Shown: positions 45,548 to 56,989, counted from the first letter of the stretch. The stretch is 64,000 nucleotides of DNA from Stenopsyche tienmushanensis (GCA_008973525.1 WACJ01000404.1:186001-250000), one strand, 5' to 3'. Notes: generated by a model not told the origin, from the sequence alone. Made by a program: numbers and translations.

Positions 45548-46182
45548 AAGAAATAAAAAATAACCTGAAGGAGCAATGTCCGGAGAGTATGGAGGATGAG
45601 GTAAAACATCCCAGTCAAATGGTAATAATTTATTTCTAATGAGCAAAGACACATGAGGCCTGGTGTTATCGTGATGAAAAACAATGCCTCGTCTGTTCGC
45701 TAATTCAGGCCGTTTTCTGGCAATTGCATCCTTTAGATTGTCTAGTTGGAAACAATATTTTGTTGAATTGATCGTTTCACCTTGCTGAAGTAGCTCATAA
45801 TAAACTACCCCCTTCCAGTCCCACCAAATGCATAGCTTTTGAATGTAGGCCAGGTTTATCTACAGTTAAAGCTTCTGTACCTTTGGTCCAAGATCGTTTA
45901 CGTTGGATATTCTCAAAGAGTATCCAACTTTCATCTCCAATGATACGAGAAGAAGATCGCATGTTGAAATACGCTGAAGTTTATTTGAGTCAGTCAGTTC
46001 ATGAGGAAGCCACACATCTGAACGATTGATGTAGCCCAATTTTATCAGATGATTATGGACGGATATTCGTGGAATTTCCAACCTGTTAGCTATTTCGCGA
46101 ACAGTATATCGCGGGTTTTCTTCAACCATGGCTATGATTAGATCTGTGTTCATCAGCGAAAGAAACTTATGGGACAACCTAA
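45548..46182 (-). pseudogene. Mariner element with readable DD34D transposase remnant
   Basis: The right terminus at 46182, beside a TA, begins on the minus strand TTAGGTTGTCCCATAAGTTT. Within about 15 bases it joins a transposase frame lacking its first part: MNTDLIIAMVEENPRYTVRE, IANRLEIPRISVHNHLIKLG, then RSDVWLPHELT. After a frameshift ILFENIQRKRSWTKG and a decayed LHSKAMHLVGLEG follow the GDESW segment. Further on, HHDNTRPHVSLLIRNKL and DVLPHPPYSPDIAPSGYFLF carry the second and third catalytic positions, except that the third aspartate in APSD is glycine (APSG). The 5' untranslated part and about 60 N-terminal residues are deleted. No left terminus was found near 45.5 kb. Confidence 0.85.
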
Positions 46183-47629
46183 TACAATCAATCTTATTCT
46201 TATTTAATCAAAATGGTTTAATTGAAATTATGCGTAAAAAATTTGCACGCACGATTGCTAGTTGAAAGGGATAATGGCAGTTATGATATCGCCACTGTTC
46301 TTCATTCCAAATGTGCACTTCAAAATGGATGGTTTCACACGCGGGTCTATTTGTTATCTGGTCGCAGAAAGTCTAATATGATAACGAATTTGGTCAGATG
46401 GTAATTAAGAGACAAGACGCTAATAATTTTAATCTTAACTTGTTCCCTCGCTATGGCTCCGAACGCAGTGGCATCTCTTTTATTGCATTGACGACATGCA
46501 TCTAAACAAGTACAAGATCATAACTTCTAGGTACTGGTAATATTTTCCAAGAATGTCTTTTATTTTATGATCGGCGCCAACGCAATTAATTGAAGCCTTA
46601 AGCTAGTTGATAATGCTAGTTTTACATCATTCCAGGTCTTTTCCTCTTGTGCCAGTACCAACTGGAATGTCATAGAATTAAGTTGTTTTCGGAATTTAAC
46701 AACCAATCGTAAATTAATTCACGGCGACAGCCCTTCAAATGCGGAAACATTTATCGTAATTTACATTTTACCGATAAGCCCGTGAAAAAAGTGTTAATGC
46801 GCTCAATGCATTAAATACATCATTCGACTGTCTTTTTTGTATGCATTTTTTTAAAGCAAATTACTCATCGCATCCTTAATGGACCATTATTTTATTATTA
46901 GATACGTTGACTCATAGTATTAACTATTTATTAATAAATAATTCCACATCTTTTTTTTTAATAAAAACGAAATACATCCTTTTTCGCTTATGGCCTCCGA
47001 GTTGCAATTTTGCCCACACATGTTAAATTCGTCAATAACTTGGTTACACAATCATATTAATCCATCCATATGCATTGATCAATCGTTTAATTATGTTCAG
47101 ATGTTGGTATGAATCGACATATATCCGTTTTATGTAATGTTTGTGCAAAAAATTATGTTTGAGCATTGCGAAAACGCTTTTGAAAAGAGTTTGAAATTCC
47201 ATTTTAATAACATCATAATTGCGACGAGGAACGGTTCAACTTTTACTTGGTTTATTTAAATCATTAAAAATGGTAAATACGTTTTGAAAAAACATTATAT
47301 TTGAATATTTTTGTTTGGGATTTGACGAAGTTTTAAATGGATGGTTGAGAAACTCGGCTAATAAACTTTTAATAGCTACATATAGCTGATATGTAGTTTA
47401 ATTGCTAATAAAACTAGATTGGCATTTTCGCGCTTTGAGAAAATACAAGCACATATTTATGCGATAATTATAAACTCATGCGTGTTCGTGGTTGTATAGA
47501 CGTTGATGTTTCCCAACGTGAATGTACTCCGCAGTTTGTATGGCCATATTGATGTCGAATGTTATAAATTATCATATTGAACTCATCTATTATCTTCATC
47601 ATGAAACATTCACCTCATCATGACCTTAA
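46183..47629. other. Intergenic, nothing recognised
   Basis: No repeat match, exon-like segment or RNA gene is apparent. The frames are short and without motif. Confidence 0.4.
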
Positions 47630-47775
47630 TATTTAAGGCAAAGTGGCGTTTGAGTTTTATTTCTAAACATTCACCCAGCAGGCCACCAAGATGAACGTAT
47701 TAAAATACACTATTGGTGTTACTTTAATGTGGATTACAAATTGACCATCCATGAAAAAAATTACAATTGGGAGAT
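47630..47775 (+). repeat. Short dispersed repeat H, copy at 47.7 kb
   Basis: The core TTCACCCAGCAGGCCACC then AAGATGAACGTAT matches 2717-2745, with similarity on both sides (AAGGCAAAGTGGCG before, ACTTTAAT...TACAAATTGA after). Another bare core, CTCACCCAACGGGCCTTCC then AGGTGAGCGTAT, lies at 48183-48215, directly before family A copy 2. Confidence 0.5.
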
Positions 47776-48234
47776 TAAATTGGAACTAATATCAGAGAAA
47801 GCAACCCTCAATGTCATTCATATGTAAAAATTTTCATTGAAACGCGATGTAAAATGAGCTCATGAATCATGCTTTGGTCCTACTTCAAAATACACATTTC
47901 CAAAGTGCTAAACACATCGTTATGGAAATTTACTTAGGTTTAATGGCCATCATAAAATAGCAAAAGCACCAGATGTGACTCGCGAGGTACCACTTAGGCG
48001 CCACTGCTCTAATTATTAAATTATAGGGGCTAAATATTTTTCCACGCACAATTAATACTACGTGCTGATTCAACATACCCTTAATTTGTTTTTGTCTAGG
48101 GTTCCTTCAACATTAAGATATTAAAATTTTAAAAAAATAATATTAAATGGTTGCATTATATAAGATATTCGATTTGTTAACGCTCACCCAACGGGCCTTC
48201 CAGGTGAGCGTATCGAATCGAATATCTCATCCGA

Positions 48235-48674
48235 TAACACTCTTCACCACGGAAGTCCTAAGTCCTGAACAGATGATTTGCAGCAAAAATATTAAAGATA
48301 TTTTTACTTTGTATAATATTGTGCATAGTTTGATCTATAATTAAAAAGAAATATTTAAAAATAAAAAAATAGTGAGCAACTGAAGAAGAAGTGTTTATTT
48401 TTACTAACATTTTTTGGTCATCAAACCAAAACGCTTAAATATTTTTATAAAATTATAAGTCAAATAATCAGGATGTTTATTATACACGTGCCTGCCAAAT
48501 TTCATAAAGAATGCTCACCTAGGGCGCATGGGAGCACTTCCATGAGCTTAGAAAAAGCAGTTTCGGGAAAAACGCGATTAAATTCCCTCCTCTTCTCAGC
48601 TTCGCGCAGCGCAGTTTCTCCTTGTCGGTCTATAACTTTGCGAATTTCATTTATATCGACTTAAAATTTACTGA
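48235..48674 (+). repeat. Dispersed repeat family A, copy 2
   Basis: It starts in CACTCTTCACCACGGAAGTC and matches copy 1 to TTAAAATTTACTGA (48674). The frame at 48473 reads MFIIHVPAKFHKECSPRAHG, then STSMSLEKAVSGKTRLN. Compared with copy 1 it has an additional GC-rich patch (CAGCTTCGCGCAGCGCAG). It lies 335 bases before copy 3 in the same orientation. Confidence 0.8.
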
Positions 48675-49009
48675 TAGTCTTCTTAAATATGTAATTTCAA
48701 GCGTTGGTTCGTCGGAAAGAGAAGGAAAATCGTTTCTACTCTTTATTTAGTACACACTTGTACATTAATACGCTTCGCGCATGCGTCACGTCTACTTTGT
48801 GTATACCTAAGATGAAGCAACCAATAGCACTTTTATATATTACACAAGCACAGATCGATTGCGATTCTTGTAAGAATGAAAGAAGACAAATAAATCGCCA
48901 AAAAGTGTCAACAAGTAACTTGGAAAGCAGCAAAGAGAATTGAATTGACAAAAAATAACAAAAGTTGTTAACAAATGGGCAACAAATTATGCATAAAATT
49001 TTGGGATCC

Positions 49010-49866
49010 TGGACAAAAGTCCTGAACAGGTGATTTGCAGCAAAAAAATAAACATATTTTTACTTTGTACAATATAGTGCATAATTTGATATATAATTAA
49101 GAAGAAATATTTGAAAATAAAAAAATATCGATCAAAGAAAAGTGTATATTTTTACCAACATTTTTTGTAGTTTTTTGTTAATAAAATATTTTTTTTTGAA
49201 TATTTTTAGATAATTGTACATCAAACGATGAAGACATTTATTGTACATGTGCCTGCCAAATTTCACAAAGAATGCTCATCTAGGACGTGTGGGAACACTT
49301 CCGTGGGCTTAGAAAAAGTAGTTTCGAAAAAAACGCGTTTAAAGTTTCTCTTCTCATATAAAAATCGATATAACTTCAAAACCACCAAATATTTTGAATA
49401 AATACCTCCATCGATTGATTGATATAATGAAAATACATGATTATTACTTTTAAACTTTGAATAATATATATCATTAGTTATAACTCTTAAAAACCTCTGG
49501 GGAATGATTACATTAGTTCAATATTATTTAATGATATTATTGAAAGCCTTTCCTTTGAAATTCACAACGATTAAATTTAAGTAATTTGTGAGCAAATATG
49601 ACACTGTATTTGGGTGAAATTTGTTTGTCATCGCTTCTCAAGTTAAATCAATATAACACATACTTATTTTGCATTACAGTTTCAATCGAGAAGAAGCCAA
49701 GAAACTAGTCATCCCGATTGAAATGGTTAAAATACTAAAGATTTACTTTAGTCGTATTTCGGACATGTTGACGTGCCCATGGTCACGAAATAATTGTTTT
49801 TTATTTCCGCCACCTTGTGCGTACTTCAGCTTTGAAATTTAAAATCTAATGAAGACAAGTACTGGA
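49010..49866 (+). repeat. Dispersed repeat family A, copy 3, with exon-like tail
   Basis: After the shared front (TCCTGAACAGGTGATTTGCA and the MKTFIVHVPAKFHKECSSR frame at 49229) this copy continues into a second half found only here and in copy 4. That half contains AACCACCAAATATT, a polypyrimidine/AG boundary TTATTTTGCATTACAG at 49680, then an open segment reading FNREEAKKLVIPIEMVKILK and IYFSRISDMLTCPWSRNN, stopping near 49840. The boundary looks like a 3' splice site followed by an exon. Confidence 0.8.
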
Positions 49867-52800
49867 AATTTTGTTAGATGATCTTCGGATATATGTTATT
49901 ACAATCAGCTTCTGCTATTGAATGATATTTGGAATTTTGGACTGTTGTCCAAATTTATGGCATCGTCATTGTTGTCGGATCACGCTAGGTAAACAATGTG
50001 AGGTTTATGAGTCAATAACGAATTCATGGAACATGATAATGTGTCAATTATGCCAATTTGGCATTGAATGACCGGATATTTGTAACGAGACCAAAATTTA
50101 AAAAATCTCGAATTGAGCCTAATTGGCGCATCCTAATCCTGCACTGACGTCATGACGAAGGACTAAGTACAAGCAACGATTCCCAGAAGTGTGATTCAAT
50201 AAAACAAGTAGCAATTTTGTGGTCGTTTACTTATTTCCCTATTTTACCAAATAGGGAAATTAATTTTTTTTCCGCTTACGTGACCCATGACACGTGTATT
50301 GGACTGAATGAAATTTGCAGTCTGATTTACAATTGGCTAATCTGCTTCGTGATGACCATTACATCAAACACTGAATAATAAAGCCTTGCGTATGTGCATT
50401 CTAATAGTTCAATTAGTCAATCATTGGCGATTTTTAAGCTGGTATCTGGCGTGATTTTCTTTGATGAAAAGCACGCTTTATAATTTCGCAAAAATAATTT
50501 TGTAAATGGTTTTAATAATTGAATTTGCAAAATAATACAATATTGATATTCCTCGCATACGTTTACCATCTGATTAATTCACACCTGTCCACGCTACGTG
50601 TCTTAGGATCTGTGATGAAGGATTTTTTTAAAAATGCATTAGGAATGAAATCTATTATAATTGTACAAATCATCCACTTTAATTTTGCAATTATTTAAAA
50701 TCATAAATAATTAAAAAAAAAAACATCAATACATTTTTCAGGATTCCGCTTATTTGGTGTAGCCTTCGGTTAATCAGGACATTGAATTTTTTTGACAAAT
50801 TTATAGAACTTAATTGAGTTTCATTCTCAATTAACCGAAATTTGCTTAGTCTGCCCATTTTAAATGGAAAATATGGCGCTTTTCAAAGCTTGGACTATTT
50901 AAATACTGAGACGATTTCACCCTTTGCACTCGAGACCTTTTTCACACAGCGAACCAGCAATTCGAAACGTTCGACTCACAACTTTAAAATTATTACACAT
51001 AAATATTTTTTTTATATTTTATAATTTTATATATCTTTACACTTTTATTTATATAATTTCTTAAACATTAATCTCTCTATTTTTTCTCTCTCTGAGTACT
51101 GCTGTTATTCTTTTGTATCGTCAAGCTCTCTGTGTATAGACGTAATTTCCTCGTTAAGTAATAAGTTTAAATTAAATAAAAAACTTTAACTTTAGTAGTC
51201 TTTCTGCCACGACTGTCAAGTTCTAAATAGTGCCGAACATGCAGTTCGGTTCCTGGTTATGGACTAATTTCAGATAAGAAAATCTTTTATTTGAAGGGGT
51301 GTCATGTTACTTCATAAGATTATACAACAGAGGGTAGAGACCTGCTTTAAAGGAAGAGTTATTGCCACGCATCGAGTTTCCGCTTCAAACCGAGTGGTGA
51401 GTGTGAGTCACCTCTGGAGTTGCGGCATAAAATCATATGGTGAGAGAGAGTCACCTCTCGAGAGCAAAGTCCTAAAAAATCGAGATCAACATTAAAGTTG
51501 GGCATTAACGAATTACTTACTAGCAACAGGCATTATATGACTGAATTGATCAATAGGATTTTTTCATAGGTATTGTGATAACGAGCGATCCCCATTAATA
51601 AACATGATTCAATACAGATTCAAATATTTTGCGGTTGAACAATCATAGTTTTATACGGTCTCTGTCGGAATATACGATGTGAAAAATCGGGAATATTGAT
51701 TTGTAAGGAAGGATGTTGTATATTGTAATAAAAATTGCATTGACTTTTGCATCGAATCTAAAAATGCATTGACTTCCGAACGTGTCATCTGCCATATCCG
51801 TCGGAAGCAGCAATATTATTTCCCGTATCCTGTGTTGCTTCTTATTCTTAGGTGACTTACATATTAATCATCTATAGCTGAGGTGAAAAATATCTATTTG
51901 TATTAATTATTATTTTAATAAATATTTTGACTATTGCTACATTATTATGCTACATTTTCATTAGGATCGACCGCCTCCACCACTGTGAGCGCCTTGCACT
52001 TATCATATAAGATCACTCAATAAGTTCATAGGATTATTTTTTTCCATTTTAAACATTTTTCTTCTTTATTTGGGTCGTTTTTATGGAATTACCTCAGTTA
52101 TTGAGTGATGAGCTATGTTGTCAATAATTGCTTTGTATTGTATTACTAAAACGATACATTGAGCGTTGTGTACGGAATCACAAACTAACAAACTTACACA
52201 CAATAATATGTTTTAACATTCAAACAATCTTGCAGTAAATGCGATAGAATATTGACTTTGAAGTATTTCAGATCACAAATACAGGAGAAAGGCTTTAACT
52301 ACAACATGTAGTCCATCGGCGAACATTCTCCTCGAAGTAGCTCGTTGAACTGCTTCAAAATTGCAACAAAAAGGGAAGAACAAAACCCATGATTCAGTGC
52401 GATGCATTAAGTGCATCGGCCATATGTGGCCTCCATGTGCAGCAGTTCCATTGTGTTGGTCGATAATGTGGTAATCATTCGACCACTTTCTCGACTTTCT
52501 TTCCCCGTTCATAATAATTGCATCGGTTTGATCACAAGTCCGTTGCAAAACGACGCGATCACAGAGTGCAGTAGCAAAACATTGCGCAATCATTGCGCCG
52601 ATGCAGCAATGCATGTTATTTTCCAAATAGTCGAAATAGGACTTCAATTCAAAATTAAATTATGTCATCGATATGGTTCCCAAAGAAACATTGTCGGAAT
52701 TTATTTGATTTGATCTGATCCATTTTGCCATCTAATTGTCTTATCACAAGATCTGCCTTATGAAATTAAATAATAATTGATGTTATAAGAAAATATATAA

Positions 52801-53042
52801 AAATATTTCATATTTGAATTTGTGACACTTGTCTGATAAGTCGACGAAAGAGGCTTTTATGACATTGAAGAGTAGCAGTAATTGCAGTTTTATGACATTG
52901 AAATGAATAACAAAGTTCGGGCATAACGATAGAACAAGTATTTTTAATGTATTAATGTATCTATTTTCATTCGGTATTGTATGCCTTAGTAATCCATATA
53001 AGTGCATATTCCTGTTTTTTGACAAAATCGAAGATTATTTAA
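49867..53042. other. Intergenic; one clean hairpin, a possible LTR-like cassette
   Basis: A perfect 12-bp hairpin ATTTCCCTATTT-tacc-AAATAGGGAAAT lies at 50233-50260. At 50755-50830 CTTCGGTTAATCAGG and AATTAACCGAAAT form a loose inverted pair of the kind seen at pogo/Tigger ends. The stretch 51060-51280 looks somewhat like an LTR with a leader but cannot be confirmed. At 52025 ACTCAATAAGTTCATAG resembles a mariner-type end. A 124-codon minus frame (52273-52647) is unassigned. Confidence 0.35.
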
Positions 53043-54159
53043 CGCTCTAAATACCTTGCGCACAGATCTGTGCGTTTCATCACTTAGCACAACTGTATGT
53101 ACAAAAAAACCGTTAAACTTTATTTTTATTTAACCCTTTCAAACCGGAGAACATACACGCTATGCTCTAATGTATATTAATTTTTCTGTCAGTTCCGCCG
53201 CAGCATGTAACAAGCATGATAATGAACCAGGCTCAATAAATGAACCTCAACACTATTTCTTCGGAATATTTCTTAATGTTCAACTTGCATGGTATCTGCT
53301 TTCTGTTGTTGTTTCAGCTATTTTTGTTTATTAATGTATTGCGAAAATAAAAGGACAGGGTTACCGTGCAAGCCTGCCAGTTTACTTCTGAAGGAGTACA
53401 TTTTGCAAAGGAATGGTGATACTCGGCTAATGACGCCACTCCAGAACAGTCAAGGGAGAATAACAAAATTGATTAACGATAAGAATGATGCGAGTGTTTT
53501 AATTATCAAAACAAACGCTTGCTCTCAAGACAACACGAACGAAAGTTATTTTATCTTTGTTTAAAGAGCTCAATAGCTTATCCGACGATAGCGATTTCAG
53601 TTAATTATACCTAAATTTAATGACGGTTAAAATATTCTTTAGAATACGATTTTTGCTTGAATAGTACGTATGAAAATTTATGAATTTCTATAAAAAAACA
53701 TATATACATTGAAAATGTTTAGACGTGTAGGGGTACCTTTACGGCACTACATTGCCATCGATGCACGAGTGTATGATGAGAAGCAAGACATCCGTCTCTG
53801 TCTCATGATTTCCGGTTAGACTCCGAATTTGGTTATAATAAGTTGGCTTGTTCTAGAGTCATGTTGTTTTTTTTTTTATAGGAAATTCAAGTTTTTTGTT
53901 CAAATACTCTAGTTTTTAGTGCTCATCTTTTTTTAGGTCAGGTATTTATTCATCAAGGGGTAGGGAATTTGACTAGAAATATTAGGGGCTATGTTGACTT
54001 TTGGCAATCGTGATTTGCATTACAACGTTAACAGAACATTAGGATTAAGTTTAGTTCATATTTTTTTTATGAATGATCGATTCAGAAATCAATGATGAAG
54101 TGGGCCGTATTTGACATAGTAATGATCCGCGTGACGCCTACGATAGGCCGGGTCTAAAA

Positions 54160-54610
54160 AAAAGTAATTGTGGCATTATCGAATAATCAATTACAGCATG
54201 ACTTGGTGGAATCGACACGAAGGCCTAATTGTGGAGGATGGCTTCTTTTGGCGGACGGTGACGATGACGATGACGGGGCTCGTCCGCCGAGAGCAAGATG
54301 GGAGTGTGGGAGTCGTCGATGCAGTGCAGTTTGACGGTTGCAGGTTGCAGGTGAGCGGAGATCGGGTAATGCGGTTCAGGTCGGGCGGTCAGAGCAAATT
54401 GCATTGTGGGTTGCATTCCTCGGTGGGCATCGGCTCTCACTGCAGGTTACGGACCGCCGGACTGACGCAAGAGATGCGCCCGCGTTCATTGCCACCGCAT
54501 TACTCGCACCACCTCACCCTCATTGCCACCACCTCACCACTTGACCACCTCACCACCTCAACATCCACGCTGCCAATACGTCTTTATGCAACATCTTCGC
54601 TAATGACTTA
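54160..54610 (+). other. GC-rich, CpG-rich island with open frame and splice-like sites
   Basis: This stands out as the most GC- and CpG-rich block of the window. On the plus strand a frame with an ATG at 54198 (MTWWNRHEGLIVEDGFFWRT onward) stays open to 54611. An antisense frame is open over part of it, so openness may reflect composition. GTTGCAG|GTGAGC near 54349 is a strong donor match and CTCTCACTGCAG near 54445 an acceptor match. It could be a first exon and promoter of a gene, or foreign DNA inside the TTAA-flanked element. I recognise no protein family. Confidence 0.35.
54506..54566. repeat. Degenerate CACCTCAC minisatellite
   Basis: Units of CACCTCAC and near variants (CACCACCTCA, CCACCTCACCACTTGA) recur about seven times at the end of the GC-rich island. 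A short GATGAC triplication lies near 54262-54278. Confidence 0.75.
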
Positions 54611-54887
54611 ACGTGCCGAACTGCAACAGCTCGGGGCTCACGATGGCCTTCTTCCGAGCGATAACATACCATATCTCAAAGTCAAACTCGGACACACGCC
54701 TCTATACACTTTGTGTATGATGAAATACGCTAAAACGATTTAATTTGCGGATATAAAAATGAACGAAAACTAAATAGTTTTCAGCTTAAAAAATATGTCA
54801 AAATAAAACTCAGACACTAGGTGTACATTAACCCAATAAATACCGCTAAGAATTTACATGAAAAAATTATATTTAGTTTTTTTAGCG

Positions 54888-55815
54888 AATTTTTAGCATT
54901 TTTTTATACGAAAAGAATTAAATATAGAATGTTGATATTTAATATGTTGACTAGACGATCTTTATTGAAAATAAAATTATTTTTTAAAGTTTGATAAAGT
55001 ATGTTAATGGGAATGGGGGGTGCCATGTATGTCGGTGCCCACGCGATGACATTCTTCACCATGGAAGTCCTAAGTCTTGGACAAATGATTTGCAGCAAAA
55101 AAATTAAACAAATTTTTACTTTATATAATATTGTCTATAGCCTAGATTATAATTAAAAAAAAATATTGGAAATTAAAAAAAATAATGAGCGATCGAAGAA
55201 AATTTTATATTTTTACCAACATTTTTTGTAGTTTTTTGTTAATAAAATAAAAACTTTTGAATATTTTTACATAATTGCACATCAAACGATAAAGACATTT
55301 ATTTTACACGTGCCTGTCAAATTTCATAAAGAATGCTCATATAGGGCGTGTGGGAACACTTCCGTGGGCTTGGAAAAAGTAGTTTCGAGAAAAACGCGTT
55401 TAAAATTTCTCCTCTCATATAAACATCGATATAACCTCAAAACCACCAAATATTTCTAAGCAAAATTTTGAATAAATACCTGCATTGATTGATTGATATA
55501 ATGAAAATACATGATAATTACTTTTAAATTATTAATAATATTTATCATTAGTTATAACTGTTAAAAACCACTAGGGAATGATTAAAACTCAAGTTAAATC
55601 AATATACCAAATACTTATCTTGCATTACAGTTTCAATCGAGAAGAAGCCAAGAAACTAGTCATCCCGATTGAAATGGTTAAAATACTAAAGATTTACTTT
55701 AGTCTTATTTCGAACATGTTGACGTGCCCATGGTCACGAAATAATTGTTTTTTTTATTTTCGCCACCTTGTGCGTACTTCAGCTTTGAAATTTAAAATCT
55801 AATGAAGACAAGTAC
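54888..55815 (+). repeat. Dispersed repeat family A, copy 4 (longest)
   Basis: It contains both the front shared with copies 1-3 and the tail shared with copy 3. The start codon of the front frame is mutated (ATA at 55288). The tail has the TTATCTTGCATTACAG boundary at 55630 and an open segment FNREEAKKLVIPIEMVKILK, then IYFSLISNMLTCPWSRNN. A two-base length difference from copy 3 changes the last residues. A partial second unit (GACTTCCATGAGCTTGGAAA then GCGTTTAAAG) follows at 55857-55903. Confidence 0.82.
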
Positions 55816-55975
55816 TGAAGAACCATCTGATGGCATTTTTTTAGATGATATTGATGACTTCCATGAGCTTGGAAAAAGTATTTTCGAGAAAAATGCGTTT
55901 AAAGCTCCTCCCCTCCTCGTTGACCTATACTTTGTGAAACAAAATCCTATTGATGGTGTACTCGAAAACTGGTAA
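55802..55975 (+). other. 57-codon open frame at the end of family A copy 4
   Basis: An ATG frame, MKTSTEEPSDGIFLDDIDDF then HELGKSIFEKNAFKAPPLLV and DLYFVKQNPIDGVLENW, ends in TAA. It has an acidic front and protein-like composition. It reads through the partial second A unit in a different phase from the front frame. It ends 179 bases before the right end of the TTAA-flanked element. It may be the relic of a transposase N-terminus or a captured exon. No family is recognised. Confidence 0.3.
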
Positions 55976-56310
55976 ATTTTAATTCGCCAGAACTAGTTGA
56001 TAATTTTTGAATTAGTCAAATATAATATTTTTGACATTTGTATTCAACATTTTAAATGAATATGACCGAGTTAAAATAAAGTTTGACATATTTATTATGT
56101 GTATAAAGTTTAAGTAACGAAACACACAGATATGTGCGCGCGGTATTTATAGAGTTAACGATAACCATACTTGCATTTCACATATACTAAATCATACAGT
56201 TTAATCAGGTTTACCGAAAAATTTAATTTAAATTTTTCTTAATTACTTTTCGTTTATATATATTTTGCAAACAATTTTTTTTACAAAACAAACCAGATTT
56301 AGTTGTTGTA

Positions 56311-56454
56311 TTATCTTTGCAAATTCGTATTTGGAATGTCTTTTTCTTCTTGTAGAAATTTGTGATGGTCATCGGCAAGCTCGTCTGCTAATTGTACTAG
56401 AAGTTGTTGTTTTAATATTATGTCTACTTGTTTTTTTGTAAAGCATCCATGCAT
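56311..56454 (-). pseudogene. Possible piggyBac-like transposase C-terminal scrap
   Basis: The minus frame from ATG 56454 reads MHGCFTKKQVDIILKQQLLV and QLADELADDHHKFLQEEKDI, then stops at 56311. Just upstream in the adjacent phase HAWMLYKKTS can be read. Together they recall the piggyBac C-terminal segment (NAW.LYKK...R..FL.QLA.EL) also seen at 5543-5842. A TTAA lies about 150 bases beyond the stop, at 56155-56158, a usual distance for a 3' end. The evidence is a short motif only, and a chance helical frame is possible. Confidence 0.35.
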
Positions 56455-56842
56455 GATGAAAAAAAAACTGCACAAGTCATTCAAAGGATTTGAATTTGAC
56501 GCTGTACATTTTCGTCAATAATTTGTTGGTAACCGATTCTTATCAAGGCTTGATGCCAAATTTATCTCACTTTTGTAGACAAGAATTGCTTACAATTGTT
56601 CCATAGATATAAAATAGCTAAATCAGTTGATTGATTAAAGCACCACATGCATAATAGAATTGCAAGGAAGACGTATTTAAAATCCAGAGCATAGAAAAAG
56701 ATAGTCAAGCAGTCAAATTACCGCTCACGATGCAAAAATCAGATGATTGATTGAACATAGACTTTAGATAAAATAAGACTACCAAAAGGAAGAACAACAG
56801 ACAGTGAGATTAAAATAAATTTAAAAAAAGTGAGCCTATATA
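56455..56842. other. Intergenic, possibly decayed piggyBac body
   Basis: No readable transposase core is present. If the preceding scrap is piggyBac, this would be its decayed or deleted middle. Nothing else is recognised. Confidence 0.3.
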
Positions 56843-56989
56843 CAGGGTGCTTGGCACATGGACAGACAAAATTTTTTGGGGGTTAATAAGAACAAATTTT
56901 GTAAATAAATTTAATAAAAACATCATCATCAACAACAGACCCTCATAACACCCTAAAAAGATTTGTCTGTCCATGTGCCAAACGCTCTG
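56843..56989. mobile_element. 147-bp MITE with long inverted ends, TA-type flank
   Basis: The left end CAGGGTGCTTGGCACATGG then ACAGACAAA and the complement of the right end CAGAGCGTTTGGCACATGG then ACAGACAAA match over about 28 bases, and weaker similarity continues inward. Both sides are flanked by TATATA (56837-56842 and 56990-56995), consistent with insertion at TA. The centre is AT-rich with CAT repeats. It has no coding capacity. Size, TA flank and the TACAGGGTG start fit a mariner/Tc1-mobilised MITE. Confidence 0.9.

Larger units (their letters stand above)
53043..56154. mobile_element. TTAA-flanked element with about 45-bp terminal inverted repeats
   Basis: TTAA lies at 53039-53042 and 56155-56158. 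The left end reads CGCTCTAAATACC, TTGCGCACAGATCTGTGCG, TTTCATCACTTA. The complement of the right end reads CTCTATAAATACC, GCGCGCACATATCTGTGTG, TTTCGTTACTTA. They align over about 45 bases with few differences. The left end holds a perfect 16-bp palindrome, CGCACAGATCTGTGCG (53059-53074). TTAA plus inverted ends fit a piggyBac-type element of 3.1 kb. The interior has no recognisable transposase. It holds a GC-rich island, family A copy 4 and a 57-codon frame. Alternatively the two ends belong to two separate elements. Confidence 0.55.

Noticed and set aside
51060..51290. Possible solo LTR with polyadenylation signal and leader (AGTGCCGAACATG)
   Set aside because: No second copy, no TG...CA ends with a target duplication, and no retrotransposon coding sequence in the window.
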